Assembly: GCA_001899775.1 (NCBI GenBank)
Contig: MKWN01000016.1
Location: forward strand, 62,001 to 126,000
Direction: 5' to 3'
DNA length: 64,000 bases
DNA from: Thiobacillus sp. 65-29
GTDB taxonomy: Bacteria > Pseudomonadota > Gammaproteobacteria > Burkholderiales > Thiobacillaceae
Below are positions 50,729-63,672 of the stretch, piece after piece. The stretch's first letter is position 1; each line of letters begins with the position of its first letter. Made by a program: the position numbers and the translations under genes. The notes beneath the pieces were generated by a model. It did no database searches, was not told where the DNA came from, and saw only the letters and a list, made by a program, of their open reading frames with translations.

Positions 50729-51883
50729 TCAGGACATCGCTTCGCGCACCAGCGCCGCCTTCAGGGGCGGCACCTGGTCGACCAGCGCCATCCCGGCGTT
50801 GCGCAGCCAGGCCGCGCGCGGCTCGGCAAACAGATGATGCAGGCCGTGCGTCACTGTCTGCATGCGTGCAACCGGCGCGGCGCGCCGCCGCGCGTAGCCC
50901 TGCAATACGCGCGAATCACCCGGCGTGCGGCGATGCTGCGCCAGCACCTCGGCGAGCGCCTCGGCGTCACCAAAACCGAGATTGACACCCTGGCCGGCAA
51001 GCGGATGCACGCCGTGCGCGGCGTCACCGACCAGCGCGACACCGGGCGCGACGGGCGTTGCCACGCGAATCAGGCGCAGCGGAAACGCCGCCGCCGGGGT
51101 GAGCGCCTGCAAGGCGCCGAGCCGGTCATGACCCGCATTGCGTACCCGCTCGGCAAGCGCCGCCGCATCCAGTGCGAGCAAACCTTCTGCTTGCGCCGTA
51201 ACAGTGGACCATACCATCGATACCCGGTTCCCGGGCAAGGGCAGCCAGGCGAGGATGTCGCCATCGAAGAACCACTGGAATGCCGTACCGCGATGCGGCC
51301 GGGCGCAGGAGAAGTTCGCCACCACGCCGCTCTGTCCATAAGGCGTCGTCACGGCGTCAAGACGGGCCCAGTCGCGTATGCGCGAATCGGCGCCATCGGC
51401 ACCGACCACGAGACCGGCCTCCAGCAGCGTGCCGTCGTCGAGCGTCAGCCGCGTGTGATCGCCCGCGCGCGCCAGTGTGGCGATCACCGCCGGGCAAAAC
51501 AGGGCCACGCTGCCGTCCTCCACGATCGCCTGCCACAGCGCGTGCTGCAGGCGCCCGCTTTCCACGATGGTCGCCAGATGCGACACGCCCGCGGCATAGG
51601 CGTCGAGCCGCACGCTACCCTCGCCGTCGCCGGCGACGTCCATGCGATAGACCGGCTGGATGCGCGCGCGATCGAGCCGGCTCCAGGCACCGAGGTTTTC
51701 GAGAAATTGCCGACTGGCCGGGCTGATGGCGTAGATGCGCGTATCCCAGGCCGCCGCCGGCTGCGGCGGCGGCCGGCGTTCGATCAGGGCCACCCGCAGC
51801 CCCTGACGCGCGAGCGCCAGCGCGGTGGCGGCGCCGACCAGCCCGGCGCCGACGACGACCGCGTGGAAGCGCTCCGGATTCAT
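50729..51883 (-). CDS. UbiH/UbiF-family FAD-dependent hydroxylase
   Basis: A 384-residue flavin monooxygenase of the ubiquinone-ring hydroxylase family. The N-terminal FAD motif is GAGLVGAATALALARQG, and the second FAD motif ALVGDAAHGVHPLAGQGVNLGFGD is the family signature. Such enzymes hydroxylate one ring position during ubiquinone synthesis. Which carbon this one serves (UbiF, UbiI or UbiM-like) cannot be fixed. It follows the ubiH gene after a 64-nt gap holding a dispersed repeat. Confidence 0.9.
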   Translation of the reverse strand: MNPERFHAVVVGAGLVGAATALALARQGLRVALIERRPPPQPAAAWDTRIYAISPASRQFLENLGAWSRLDRARIQPVYRMDVAGDGEGSVRLDAYAAGVSHLATIVESGRLQHALWQAIVEDGSVALFCPAVIATLARAGDHTRLTLDDGTLLEAGLVVGADGADSRIRDWARLDAVTTPYGQSGVVANFSCARPHRGTAFQWFFDGDILAWLPLPGNRVSMVWSTVTAQAEGLLALDAAALAERVRNAGHDRLGALQALTPAAAFPLRLIRVATPVAPGVALVGDAAHGVHPLAGQGVNLGFGDAEALAEVLAQHRRTPGDSRVLQGYARRRAAPVARMQTVTHGLHHLFAEPRAAWLRNAGMALVDQVPPLKAALVREAMS

Positions 51884-51887
51884 GTTG

Positions 51888-51948
51888 CCCTCCCCCCAAC
51901 CCTCTCCCGCAGGCGGGAGAGGGGGCGAACGTGATGCCCAAACCGATT
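51888..51948. repeat. dispersed CCCTCTCCC...GGGAGAGGG repeat, copy 1
   Basis: A 61-bp sequence nearly identical to 60773-60832. It has a CCCTCTCCCGC/GCGGGAGAGGG hairpin followed by the tail GAACGTGATGCCCAAACCGATT. It fills the gap between the two UbiH-family genes and ends at the ubiH stop codon. Confidence 0.8.
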
Positions 51949-53080
51949 CAACCGCGGGCTCCGAACATCATGCGGCGCGCGACGAAGGTCTTGAGCGGCG
52001 GCAGCGCTTCGAGTGCCATCAGCCCGAGACCGCGCGCATGGCGCAGCGGCGCGACATCGTTGGAAAACACCCGCACCAGAAAATCCGTGAACCCCACGCC
52101 ACCCAGGACATCGAACCGCCGTCCGCGCGCATAGGCGGCAAGCATCGCGGCATCGCCCAACCGCGCCGGCGCAGTGTCGGCGCACAGGGCAGCGAGTTCC
52201 CAGGCATCGCGCAGGCCGATATTGAACCCCTGGCCCGCCACCGGATGCAGGGTCTGCGCGGCATTGCCGATACGCACCACATGGTCCGCGGCGGCGCTGC
52301 CGGTGTAGGTGAGCCGCAGCGGAAAAGTGCGGCGCACACCGGCTTCGAGAAAGTGTCCCTGGCGGCCGCCGAAGTGCGCGTACAGCGCAGCAAGAAAATC
52401 CGCGTCGGACAATGCGGCAATGCGCTCGGCCTCGGCACGCGGTGCGGTCCACACCAGCGCGTAACGCTCGCCCTTGGGCAACAGCGCGACCGGCCCCATC
52501 GGCGTGAAGCGCTCGTAGGCCTGGTTGGCGTGCGGCCGCTCGCTGGCGACGTCACACACCACCGCCACCTGCTCATAGTCGGCTTCGAACCACGGTGGCG
52601 GCGCCCCCTCGCCGCGGCCGCCATCGGCGACCACCACGAGCGGCGACGCGAGCGTGCGCCCATCACGCGTAGCGAGTGTCGCGGCCTCCCGCCCCGCGTC
52701 GATGCGGTCGACCGCGACACCGTATTCAACGGGAACCTCCGCCTCGCGCAAGGCGTCCTTCAGCGCCGCGGCGAGCTGCGCATAGGGCAGTACATAACCG
52801 AGCGCCGGCACGCCCAGTTCGTCGGCGGCCAGCCGCGCCACCCCCAGCGCGCCACACTGCGAGATGTGGATGCGTGTGATCGGCGTGACCTCGCTGAGCC
52901 GTTCCCACACGCCGAGACGTTCGAGAATGAGCCGCGCGCCGTGCGCCAGGGCGAGCGTGCGCACATCGCCGCGCGCGTCGGCGGGTTGCGCTTCCAGCAC
53001 CCGCACGGCGACGCCCTGCTGTGCGAGCGCCAGCGCGCACACTGCGCCGACCGGACCCGCGCCGACCACCAGAATTTCAC

Positions 53081-53084
<4 letters not shown>
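51948..53084 (-). CDS. ubiH: UbiH-family 2-octaprenyl-6-methoxyphenol-type hydroxylase
   Basis: A 378-residue FAD monooxygenase with GAGPVGAVCALALAQQG at the N-terminus and the family signature IGNAAQTLHPVAGQGFNIGLRDAWELA, closest in feel to UbiH. The start MSEILVVGAGP at 53084 overlaps the pepP stop (ATGA), in keeping with the common pepP-ubiH pairing. An upstream in-frame ATG at 53096 is less likely. Confidence 0.9.
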
Positions 53085-56118
<3,034 letters not shown>

Positions 56119-56160
56119 GGTCCTGCCGCTCCGAATAACCCAACGCGGATTCTACATCGC

Positions 56161-58362
56161 TTGTCCACTCTGCCCGGCCTTGCCTTCATCGCGCTGCTGC
56201 TGGCCGCCGGCTCCGCCGCGGCGGAGGGGCTCGCCCTGAAGAAGGACGTCGAGCTGCGCGGGTCCGCGGCCGTGGGTACGGGCGCGCCGATGTTCCTCTC
56301 CGCCGACCGCATCGAGTCGACCGCGCCGAACATCGTCGAAGCGCAGGGCAACGTCGAAGCACGGCAGGCCGGGCAGGTATTCTCGGCGAACTGGCTGCGC
56401 TACGACACCACGCTCAATGCAATCGACGCGCGCGGCGCGGTCCGGCTGGAACAGGAGCGCCTGCTCGTGCACGGCGACACGCTCAAGCTCGACCTCGATG
56501 ATTACAGCGGTGCGATGACGTCTCCGGTCTATCAGTTCACAGCGCAGCCCGGGCGCGGCAACGCCCAGCACATCGACTTCATCGACAAGGAGCGTTTCGC
56601 GCTGCAGAACGCCACCTACACGACGTGTCCGGTCGACAACGACGACTGGTTCCTCAAGGTTGGCGAGCTGGACATCGACAAGACGCGCAACATCGGCACC
56701 GCGCGCCACGCCTCGCTGCATTTCCTGGGAACGCCCGTCCTCTACACGCCATGGATGGATTTCGCCCTCAACGAGGAACGCAAGACCGGTATCCTCGCGC
56801 CGACCTTCGGCACCACCGAACGCAGCGGCCTCGACGTGCTGGTGCCCTACTACCTCAACCTCGCGCCCAATTACGACGCAACGCTGTATCCGCGCCTGCT
56901 GTCGAAGCGTGGCGTGCAACTGGGGGGCGAGCTCCGCTACCTGTTCGGCGATGCGCGCGGCGAGAACCGTCTCGAATACCTGCCGAACGACAACGAGGCA
57001 GGCCGCTCGCGCTGGAGCGTGGCCCTGCACAATGAATACCAGATCGACACGAATACCCGCGCAGGAATGCTGTTCGGCCGCGTTTCCGACAACGACTATT
57101 TCCGCGACCTGTCGAACCTGATCGCCGTCACCTCGCAGACCCACATCAACCGCGAGGCATGGATCACCACCCGGCGCGCCAACTGGAACGCCGAACTGCG
57201 CGCACAAAGTTTCCAGACCCTGCAGGATTCGACCGCCGCCACGCCCATCGCCGATCTCTATGCGCGCCTGCCGCAGGCGCGCTTCGGTACGGCGCAAACC
57301 TTCGCCAATGGTCTTGAGTTCCGCTTCGACAGCGAAGTGACCCACTTCGCCCATCCCGACGCCAGCCAGCCGGAAGGCACGCGCGCCCTCGCCTATCCGA
57401 CGCTGCGCCTGCCGCTTGCCACCTCATTCGGCTTTGTCACGCCGCAGCTCGGCTGGCACAGCAGCTACTATGTGCTCGACGACGACGCGGCGAAATCGCG
57501 CGTTTCACGTAACGTGCCGATCCTCAGTCTGGATAGCGGCGTGGTGTTCGAGCGCCCGCTGGAATTCGCCGGGCGCCGTTTCGAGCAGACCCTGGAACCG
57601 CGTGCCTACTATGTCTATGCACCCTACCGCGACCAGGACGCCATTCCCAATTTCGACACCGCACTACTCGATTTCAGCTATGCGCAGATGTTTACCGAAA
57701 ACCAGTTCGTCGGCGGCGATCGTGTCAACGACGCCAACCAGCTCACCCTGGCACTGACCAGCCGCTTCACCGATGCGGACAGCGGACTGGAGCGCCTGCA
57801 GGTCACCGTCGGCCAGCGCTACTACTTCAGCGACCAGCAGGTCACGCTGAATCCGGGCGATCCGGTGCGCAACAGCAACGCCACCGACCTGCTGGCGGCG
57901 GCGAGCGGACAGATCACCCGCGACTGGCGCATCGACGCCGCCTGGCAGGTCAACACCCAGAACGGCGTCACCATCCGCCGCAATCTCGGTGCCGCCTACC
58001 GCCCCACGCCGGGACGTACATTGAACTTTGGCTACCGTTACATTGACCAAACCACCGAGCAGGTCGACGTCTCCGCACAATGGCCGCTGGCGCCGCGCTG
58101 GTATGGCATGTTCCGCTACAACTACTCCTTCCAGGACGACAAGCTGGTCGAGGGTCTGGCCGGTCTTGAATACAATGGCGGCTGCTGGATCGTGCGCGGC
58201 GTGTTCCAGCGCCTGGCCACCAAGGAGAACCAGTCCACCGACGCGTTCTTCCTCCAGCTCGAACTGAGCGGCATGGGGCGCATCGGCGCCAACCCGCTCG
58301 ACGTGTTGAAACAGAGTGTCCCCGGATACAGGACCAGCAATGATCTTCTCAAAACGCCCTGA
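56161..58362 (+). CDS. lptD: LPS-assembly protein LptD
   Basis: Outer-membrane barrel that inserts lipopolysaccharide into the outer leaflet. The protein is 733 residues with a TTG start, a signal peptide (cleavage near GSAAAEG) and an N-terminal OstA domain (about 40-140, FLSADRIESTAPNIVEAQGNVE). A large barrel domain follows, with VLYTPWMDFALNEERKTGIL and, near the end, YNGGCWIVRG. I see one cysteine in each half (TTCPVDNDDW and GGCWIV) rather than the four of E. coli. surA overlaps its 3' end, the normal partner gene. Confidence 0.94.
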   Translation: MSTLPGLAFIALLLAAGSAAAEGLALKKDVELRGSAAVGTGAPMFLSADRIESTAPNIVEAQGNVEARQAGQVFSANWLRYDTTLNAIDARGAVRLEQERLLVHGDTLKLDLDDYSGAMTSPVYQFTAQPGRGNAQHIDFIDKERFALQNATYTTCPVDNDDWFLKVGELDIDKTRNIGTARHASLHFLGTPVLYTPWMDFALNEERKTGILAPTFGTTERSGLDVLVPYYLNLAPNYDATLYPRLLSKRGVQLGGELRYLFGDARGENRLEYLPNDNEAGRSRWSVALHNEYQIDTNTRAGMLFGRVSDNDYFRDLSNLIAVTSQTHINREAWITTRRANWNAELRAQSFQTLQDSTAATPIADLYARLPQARFGTAQTFANGLEFRFDSEVTHFAHPDASQPEGTRALAYPTLRLPLATSFGFVTPQLGWHSSYYVLDDDAAKSRVSRNVPILSLDSGVVFERPLEFAGRRFEQTLEPRAYYVYAPYRDQDAIPNFDTALLDFSYAQMFTENQFVGGDRVNDANQLTLALTSRFTDADSGLERLQVTVGQRYYFSDQQVTLNPGDPVRNSNATDLLAAASGQITRDWRIDAAWQVNTQNGVTIRRNLGAAYRPTPGRTLNFGYRYIDQTTEQVDVSAQWPLAPRWYGMFRYNYSFQDDKLVEGLAGLEYNGGCWIVRGVFQRLATKENQSTDAFFLQLELSGMGRIGANPLDVLKQSVPGYRTSNDLLKTP

Positions 58363-59650
58363 ACATCGCACCGCGCAGTGGGTCGCGGCATTGTCGCTCG
58401 CGGCTTCGCTGCTGCTCCCGGCGCATGCCGCGGTGACGCCGCTCGACCACATCGTCGCGGTGGTCAACGACGAGGTCATCACGCGCCAGGAGCTCACGCG
58501 CCGCTACCGCGAAGTGGAGCGTAGCCTGGCACGCCAGAACACACCGCTGCCGCCCCGCGCGACACTGGAAAAGCAGCTGCTCGAACGCATGGTCACCGAG
58601 CTGGCGCTGCAGCAGCACGCGCGCAGCACCGGCGTGCGGATCGACGCCGCACAGGTGGAGCGGGCGCTGCAGCGCATCGCTGCGCAGAATCAGCTCGACC
58701 TCGCCGGCCTTGCCGCCGCACTGGAAAAGGAGGGCCAGACCCTGGACGGCATGCGCGCCACGATACGTGACGAAATGCTGATCGCACGTGCACGTGAACG
58801 CGACGTGGACAACCGCGTCGCCGTCAGCGACGCGGAAATCGAAGGCTACCTGCAGACCCAGGCGCAGCAGGGCGCAGAGACGGAGTACAACTTCGCGCAC
58901 ATTCTCGTCACCGTGCCGGAGAACGCCTCGCCGGAGCAGATCCAGGCGCGCCGCGCGCGCGCGCAGGACATCCTCGACCAGCTGGCCAAGGGCGCCGATT
59001 TCGCCCAGCTGTCCGCGAGCTACTCCGACGCCTCCAATGCCCTGCAGGGCGGCGCCTTCGGCTGGCGCGCGGGCGGCAAGATTCCCGCTCTCTTCTACGA
59101 GGCACTCAAGCCCTTGAAGCCGGGCGAGGTCGCACCGCTGCTGAAGAGCGGCAACGGTTTTCACATCCTCAAGCTCTACGACAAGCGCGGCCTGGACGCC
59201 ACGCTCAGTGTCACGCAGACCCACGCACGCCACATCCTCATCAAGACCAACGAACTCGTCTCGGAAAACGATGCCCGTACCCGTCTGCAGCAGTTGAAGG
59301 AGCGCATCGACCACGGCGTGAAATTCGACGAGCTGGCACGGCTGCACTCCGAGGACGCCAGCGCCTCGAAAGGCGGCGATCTCGGCTGGATCAACCCCGG
59401 CGACACCGTGCCGGACTTCGAAAAGGCGATGAACGCGTTGAAGCCGGGCGAGGTCAGCGCACCGATCCAGTCACCCTTTGGCTGGCACCTGATCCAGGTG
59501 CTGGAGCGTCGCGACCAGGACGTGACGCAGGAGCGCCAGAAGCTGCTGGCGCGCCAGGCGATCCGCGAACGCAAGGCCGAGGAGTCCTTCCAGGACTGGG
59601 TGCGGCAGATCCGCGACTCGGCATATGTCGAACTGCGCCCGCTCGATTGA
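58340..59650 (+). CDS. surA: periplasmic chaperone / peptidyl-prolyl isomerase SurA
   Basis: Escort for outer-membrane proteins, including LptD. The protein is 436 residues with a signal peptide (to about residue 31, LLLPAHA) and the N-terminal chaperone domain ([20 protein letters not shown]). Two parvulin domains are at about 170-275 ([19 protein letters not shown]) and 285-390 ([29 protein letters not shown]). The ATG at 58340 has an AGGA site and overlaps lptD by 23 nt. Confidence 0.96.
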   Translation: MIFSKRPEHRTAQWVAALSLAASLLLPAHAAVTPLDHIVAVVNDEVITRQELTRRYREVERSLARQNTPLPPRATLEKQLLERMVTELALQQHARSTGVRIDAAQVERALQRIAAQNQLDLAGLAAALEKEGQTLDGMRATIRDEMLIARARERDVDNRVAVSDAEIEGYLQTQAQQGAETEYNFAHILVTVPENASPEQIQARRARAQDILDQLAKGADFAQLSASYSDASNALQGGAFGWRAGGKIPALFYEALKPLKPGEVAPLLKSGNGFHILKLYDKRGLDATLSVTQTHARHILIKTNELVSENDARTRLQQLKERIDHGVKFDELARLHSEDASASKGGDLGWINPGDTVPDFEKAMNALKPGEVSAPIQSPFGWHLIQVLERRDQDVTQERQKLLARQAIRERKAEESFQDWVRQIRDSAYVELRPLD

Positions 59651-59669
59651 GCACGCACCAGGGTTTTCG

Positions 59670-60695
59670 TTGATTTCCTCGCCGCTGCCTCCGGTCATCG
59701 CGCTCACCGCCGGCGAACCCGCCGGCATCGGTCCCGATCTGTGCGTCGCGCTGGCGGCGCGGGAACTGCCGTGTCGGCTGGTCGTGCTCGGTGACGCCGA
59801 AGTGCTGCGCACACGCGCGCGCATGCTCGGCGTCAAGCTCGAGATCACCGGGGGCGCGGACATCCCGGCGCACCGTGCGGGCCGCTTGCACGTGCGCCAC
59901 CTGCCGGTCGCCGCGCCGGTCGTGCCCGGCGTGCCCGACCCCACCAACAGCGCGCACGTCCTGGCGCTGCTCGACGCCGCGCTCGCCGGCTGCCTGGACG
60001 GCAGCTACGACGCGCTCGTCACCGCGCCGGTGCACAAGGGCATCATCAACGACGCCGGCTTCGTCTTCACCGGCCACACCGAATATCTTGCCGAACACAG
60101 CGCCACGCCACGCGTGGTGATGATGCTCACCGGCGGCGGCCTGCGCGTCGCGCTCGCCACCACCCATCTGCCGTTGCGCGCCGTCGCCGATGCCATCACG
60201 CCGCAGCTTCTCACCGACGTGATCCGCATCCTCGATACCGACCTGCGCACGAAATTCGGCATCGCGCGCCCGCGCATCGCCGTCGCCGGCCTCAATCCGC
60301 ATGCCGGCGAATCCGGCCACCTGGGGCGCGAGGAAATCGACATCATCGAGCCCGTCCTGCTGCGTTTGCGCGACGAGGGCCTCGATCTCGTCGGCCCGCT
60401 GCCCGCCGACACCCTGTTCTCGCGCATCCGCCACGAACCGTGCGACGCCGTGCTTGCCATGTACCACGACCAGGGCCTGCCCGTGTTGAAGTACGCAAGC
60501 TTCGGCGCCGGCGTCAACGTCACCCTCGGCCTCCCCTTCATCCGCACGTCCGTCGACCACGGCACCGCGCTCGACCTCGCCGGCAGCGGCCGCGCCGAAC
60601 TCGGCAGCCTGCTGGCGGCGATCGGGATGGCTTGTCAGGGACCAGGAATCAGGAATCAGGGATCAGGGGGGCGTGCGGCTGCGCCGCGTACTTGA
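59670..60695 (+). CDS. pdxA: 4-hydroxythreonine-4-phosphate dehydrogenase
   Basis: NAD-dependent dehydrogenase of vitamin B6 synthesis. Signatures are [54 protein letters not shown] and [12 protein letters not shown], with the three metal histidines visible. I choose the TTG at 59670, preceded by CAGGG, because it gives the normal N-terminus; an ATG at 59625 lies inside surA. The last 20 or so residues (from [13 protein letters not shown]) are encoded by a heptamer array and are not part of the family fold. Confidence 0.92.
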   Translation: MISSPLPPVIALTAGEPAGIGPDLCVALAARELPCRLVVLGDAEVLRTRARMLGVKLEITGGADIPAHRAGRLHVRHLPVAAPVVPGVPDPTNSAHVLALLDAALAGCLDGSYDALVTAPVHKGIINDAGFVFTGHTEYLAEHSATPRVVMMLTGGGLRVALATTHLPLRAVADAITPQLLTDVIRILDTDLRTKFGIARPRIAVAGLNPHAGESGHLGREEIDIIEPVLLRLRDEGLDLVGPLPADTLFSRIRHEPCDAVLAMYHDQGLPVLKYASFGAGVNVTLGLPFIRTSVDHGTALDLAGSGRAELGSLLAAIGMACQGPGIRNQGSGGRAAAPRT

Positions 60696-60782
60696 TGAAT
60701 TCATGAGCTGCGCCAGGCTTTTTTCATATCCATCGCCCCTTGCCCCTTGCCCCTTGCCCACTGATCCCTGATCCCTCACCCC
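60634..60782. repeat. heptanucleotide inverted-repeat array D (pdxA-rsmA)
   Basis: Left arm 60634-60670 consists of ATCAGGR-type 7-nt units and lies inside the pdxA reading frame. Right arm 60734-60782 has units of TGCCCCT and TGATCCC type, the latter complementary to the left arm. A unique segment of about 60 bp separates the arms. The right arm merges into a second repeat (60773-60832). Confidence 0.85.
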
Positions 60783-60832
60783 AACCCTCTCCCCCAAGGG
60801 GAGAGGGAGCAAACGTGATGCCCAAACTGATT
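60773..60832. repeat. dispersed CCCTCTCCC...GGGAGAGGG repeat, copy 2
   Basis: Nearly identical to 51888-51948 (hairpin plus the AAACGTGATGCCCAAACTGATT tail). Here the tail contains the rsmA start codon and the next four codons, and the hairpin's GAGAGGGAG provides the purine-rich ribosome binding site. Confidence 0.8.
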
Positions 60833-61615
60833 AACCACACCCCTCGCAAACGCTTCGGCCAGAACTTCCTCGTCGATGACGGCGTGATCCACGCCATCGT
60901 CAACGCCATTCGGCCCCAGCCCGGAGAAACGGTAGTGGAGATCGGTCCTGGGCTGGGGGCGCTGACGCGGCCGCTGCTGGAACGGCTGCCGCATTTGCAC
61001 GTCGTGGAACTCGACCGCGACCTCGTCGCGCGGCTGCGCCGCAGCTGGCCGCCGCAGCGGCTGACCATCCACGAGGGCGACGCACTGAAATTCGACTTCG
61101 CCAGGGTCGGCGACGACCTGCGCATCGTCGGCAACCTGCCCTACAACATCTCCAGCCCGCTGCTGTTCCATCTGCTGGATTTCGCGCCGCACATCCGCGA
61201 CATGCATTTCATGCTGCAGAAGGAAGTAGTCGCGCGCATGGTCGCCGCACCTTCGACCCCGGACTATGGCCGTCTGTCCATCATGCTGCAACGCCGCTGC
61301 CACATGGACTGGCTGCTCGACGTGCCGCCGACCGCGTTCAATCCGCCGCCCAAGGTCGATTCGGCGGTGGTGCGCCTGATTCCGAAAGCGTCCGCCGAGA
61401 TCGCGCCGGTTGACGAGAAAATGTTCGCGCGCGTCGTCGCCGCGGCGTTCGCGCAACGCCGCAAGACGCTGAGAAACACACTCGGCAGTTTGTTCACACC
61501 CGCGGATTTCGCCGCGCTCGGCATCGACCCCGGGTTGCGCGCGGAGGCGCTCGCCATCGCCGATTACGAGGTGCTGGCGCGCCGCCTCGCGGCTCAGTCC
61601 GCGAGCGCGGGATAA
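60818..61615 (+). CDS. rsmA: 16S rRNA (adenine1518/1519-N6)-dimethyltransferase
   Basis: Dimethylates two adjacent adenines near the 3' end of 16S rRNA. The protein is 265 residues with [11 protein letters not shown] at the N-terminus, the SAM motif [16 protein letters not shown], the catalytic [14 protein letters not shown] and [14 protein letters not shown]. The start codon and residues 2-5 (PKLI) lie in a dispersed repeat. The 3' end overlaps the convergent old yellow enzyme gene by 22 nt. Confidence 0.96.
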   Translation: MPKLINHTPRKRFGQNFLVDDGVIHAIVNAIRPQPGETVVEIGPGLGALTRPLLERLPHLHVVELDRDLVARLRRSWPPQRLTIHEGDALKFDFARVGDDLRIVGNLPYNISSPLLFHLLDFAPHIRDMHFMLQKEVVARMVAAPSTPDYGRLSIMLQRRCHMDWLLDVPPTAFNPPPKVDSAVVRLIPKASAEIAPVDEKMFARVVAAAFAQRRKTLRNTLGSLFTPADFAALGIDPGLRAEALAIADYEVLARRLAAQSASAG

Positions 61616-62673
61616 TCGGTGTACCCCTTTGCCTCGCCGGTGTAGAAGGTTTCGTAATCGGGTGTGTTGAGCGGTGCCCCGCGATGGAACCGTTCGACCA
61701 GATCGGGATTGGCGAGCAGCAGGCGACCGAACGCGATGGCATCGGCCTCGCCGGCCTGCAACGCCGCCTGCGCGCCAGCAAAATCGAAGGCGTTGTTGAG
61801 GATGAGGTTGCCGCGGTACAGCGCGCGCAGGCGCGCATAGTCGAACGGCACCCACGCCTCCTGCGGGGCACCACCGGTGCCGCGCAGGATATCGAGGAAA
61901 GCGAGGCCGAGCGGGTTCAACTGCGCCACCACGTACTCGAACAGGCCCTGCGGATCGTCGTCCGACAGGCCGTTGGCACGCGTCACCGGCGACAGGCGCA
62001 CCCCGACGCGTGCGCTGCCGACGGCTTCGCACACCGCCTGCATCACTTCCAGCAGCAGGCGTGCGCGGTTCGCCTGGCTGCCGCCGTAGGCGTCGGTGCG
62101 CTGGTTGCTGGACGAACGCAGGAACTGGTCGAGCAGATAGCCATTGCCGGCGTGTACCTCGACCGCGTCGAAACCCGCAGCCATGGCGTTGCGCGCCGCT
62201 TCGGCATAGTTCGCGACGAGACCCGGCAATTCGTCCGTGTCCAGCGCACGGGGCGTGACATAGTCCTGCATGTCGCTGCCGGTGAACACCCGTCCCGCCG
62301 GACGAATCGCCGAGGGGGCCACCGGCAGCGCTCCGCCGGGCTGCAAGGCGGGATGCGAAATGCGCCCGACGTGCCACAGTTGCAGCGCGATGCGCCCGCC
62401 GGCACCGTGTACCGCCGCGGTCACGTGTTTCCAGCCGGCGATCTGCTCCGGCGTGTGAATGCCCGGCGTGCGCGGATAGCCGTGCCCTGCGGCACAGATC
62501 GGCGAGGCTTCGCTGAGGATGAGGCCGACGCCGGCACGCTGGCGGTAATATTCGACCATCAACGGTGTCGGCACGTTGCCGGCGCCGGCGCGGCAGCGCG
62601 TCAGCGACGACATGACGATGCGGTTGGGCAGTTCGAGATCGCCAAAGCGCGCGGGAGTGAAGAGGTCGGTCAC
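61594..62673 (-). CDS. old yellow enzyme family alkene reductase
   Basis: An FMN-dependent NAD(P)H oxidoreductase of 359 residues that reduces activated double bonds or nitro groups (NemA/XenB-like). It starts at GTG 62673 (read as [20 protein letters not shown]). FMN and substrate residues lie in [16 protein letters not shown], and the catalytic-region [12 protein letters not shown] and RTDAYGG are intact. An upstream frame to 62781 lacks family similarity. It converges with rsmA and overlaps it by 22 nt. Confidence 0.92.
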   Translation of the reverse strand: MTDLFTPARFGDLELPNRIVMSSLTRCRAGAGNVPTPLMVEYYRQRAGVGLILSEASPICAAGHGYPRTPGIHTPEQIAGWKHVTAAVHGAGGRIALQLWHVGRISHPALQPGGALPVAPSAIRPAGRVFTGSDMQDYVTPRALDTDELPGLVANYAEAARNAMAAGFDAVEVHAGNGYLLDQFLRSSSNQRTDAYGGSQANRARLLLEVMQAVCEAVGSARVGVRLSPVTRANGLSDDDPQGLFEYVVAQLNPLGLAFLDILRGTGGAPQEAWVPFDYARLRALYRGNLILNNAFDFAGAQAALQAGEADAIAFGRLLLANPDLVERFHRGAPLNTPDYETFYTGEAKGYTDYPALAD

Positions 62674-62876
62674 GAATTTGCCCTTTCGGAAAATCTGCGG
62701 AACAGTAGTTATGGCGCGCTGCGGAAAAAATGCAAGCCCCCGCCATGCGGGAACCTCGGTAGCCCATATTGTCCTATTCACGGTCCGCGGGCCGGCATGC
62801 CGTCAAACGGCCACGCACACGGCACCTCCCGCCAGCACAGACGAATTTCACCGATTTTTTCAACAAGGAACCGACA

Positions 62877-63554
62877 ATGCAAAAGCTTTCCCTTACCGCC
62901 CCGCTCCTCGCGAGCCTGCTCGCCGCTGGCTGTGCCACCAACGACCTAGGAGACCGGCGCGAGCTCAGCAAGACCGAAAAGGGTGCGATCATCGGCACCG
63001 CCAGCGGTGCCGCACTGGGCGCAATCATCAACCACAGGAATCGTGGCAAGGGGGCGCTGATCGGCGCGGTCGGCGGCGGCCTCACCGGTGCCGGAGTCGG
63101 CTATTACATGGATCAGCAGGCGAAAGACCTGCAAAAGCAGCTGCAGCCGCAAATCCAGCGCGGTGAAATCACCGTGGAAAAACGCGCCAGCGACAACGCG
63201 CTACTCGTCAGCATGACCGCCAGCACCGGTTTCGACTCGGGCCTCGCCGTGCTGAAACCCGGCTACCTGCCGACACTGGACAAGATCGCACAGGTGCTGA
63301 ATCAGTACGGCAAGACCACGGTGACCGTGATCGGCCACACCGACAACATCGGCAGCCACGAATACAATCAGGCCCTGTCTGAACGCCGCGCGCAGGCGGT
63401 GATGGATCATTTCGCCGCACGTAACGTCAACCCGCTGCGGCTGGAATCCTACGGCAAGGGCAAGACCGAACCGCGTGCCGACAACGCCACCGAAGCCGGT
63501 CGTGCGCTCAACCGCCGCGTCGAGTTGTGGATCGTGCCGGTGGTCGCCAGTTGA
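62877..63554 (+). CDS. OmpA-family lipoprotein with glycine-zipper domain
   Basis: A 225-residue lipoprotein. The signal peptide ends in the lipobox LAAGC (Cys18). A glycine-zipper segment (about 36-75, GTASGAALGAIINHRNRGKG, then GAVGGGLTGAGVGYYMDQQ) is followed by a peptidoglycan-binding OmpA domain (about 105-222) with VIGHTDNIGSHEYNQALSER and RRVELWI. It resembles YiaD/YidX-type envelope proteins and probably ties the outer membrane to peptidoglycan. The ATG at 62877 has an AAGGA site. Confidence 0.92.
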   Translation: MQKLSLTAPLLASLLAAGCATNDLGDRRELSKTEKGAIIGTASGAALGAIINHRNRGKGALIGAVGGGLTGAGVGYYMDQQAKDLQKQLQPQIQRGEITVEKRASDNALLVSMTASTGFDSGLAVLKPGYLPTLDKIAQVLNQYGKTTVTVIGHTDNIGSHEYNQALSERRAQAVMDHFAARNVNPLRLESYGKGKTEPRADNATEAGRALNRRVELWIVPVVAS

Positions 63555-63672
63555 CGAATTCAAGCTATCCATCGCTGACGTCGGCAGATACTCGATGGGT
63601 TGCAGGCCGGTGGCAGTGGCCAACCCGAGAGCCGGATTTGTGAGAGAGTGAACCAATCGACGAGGACGCCGC

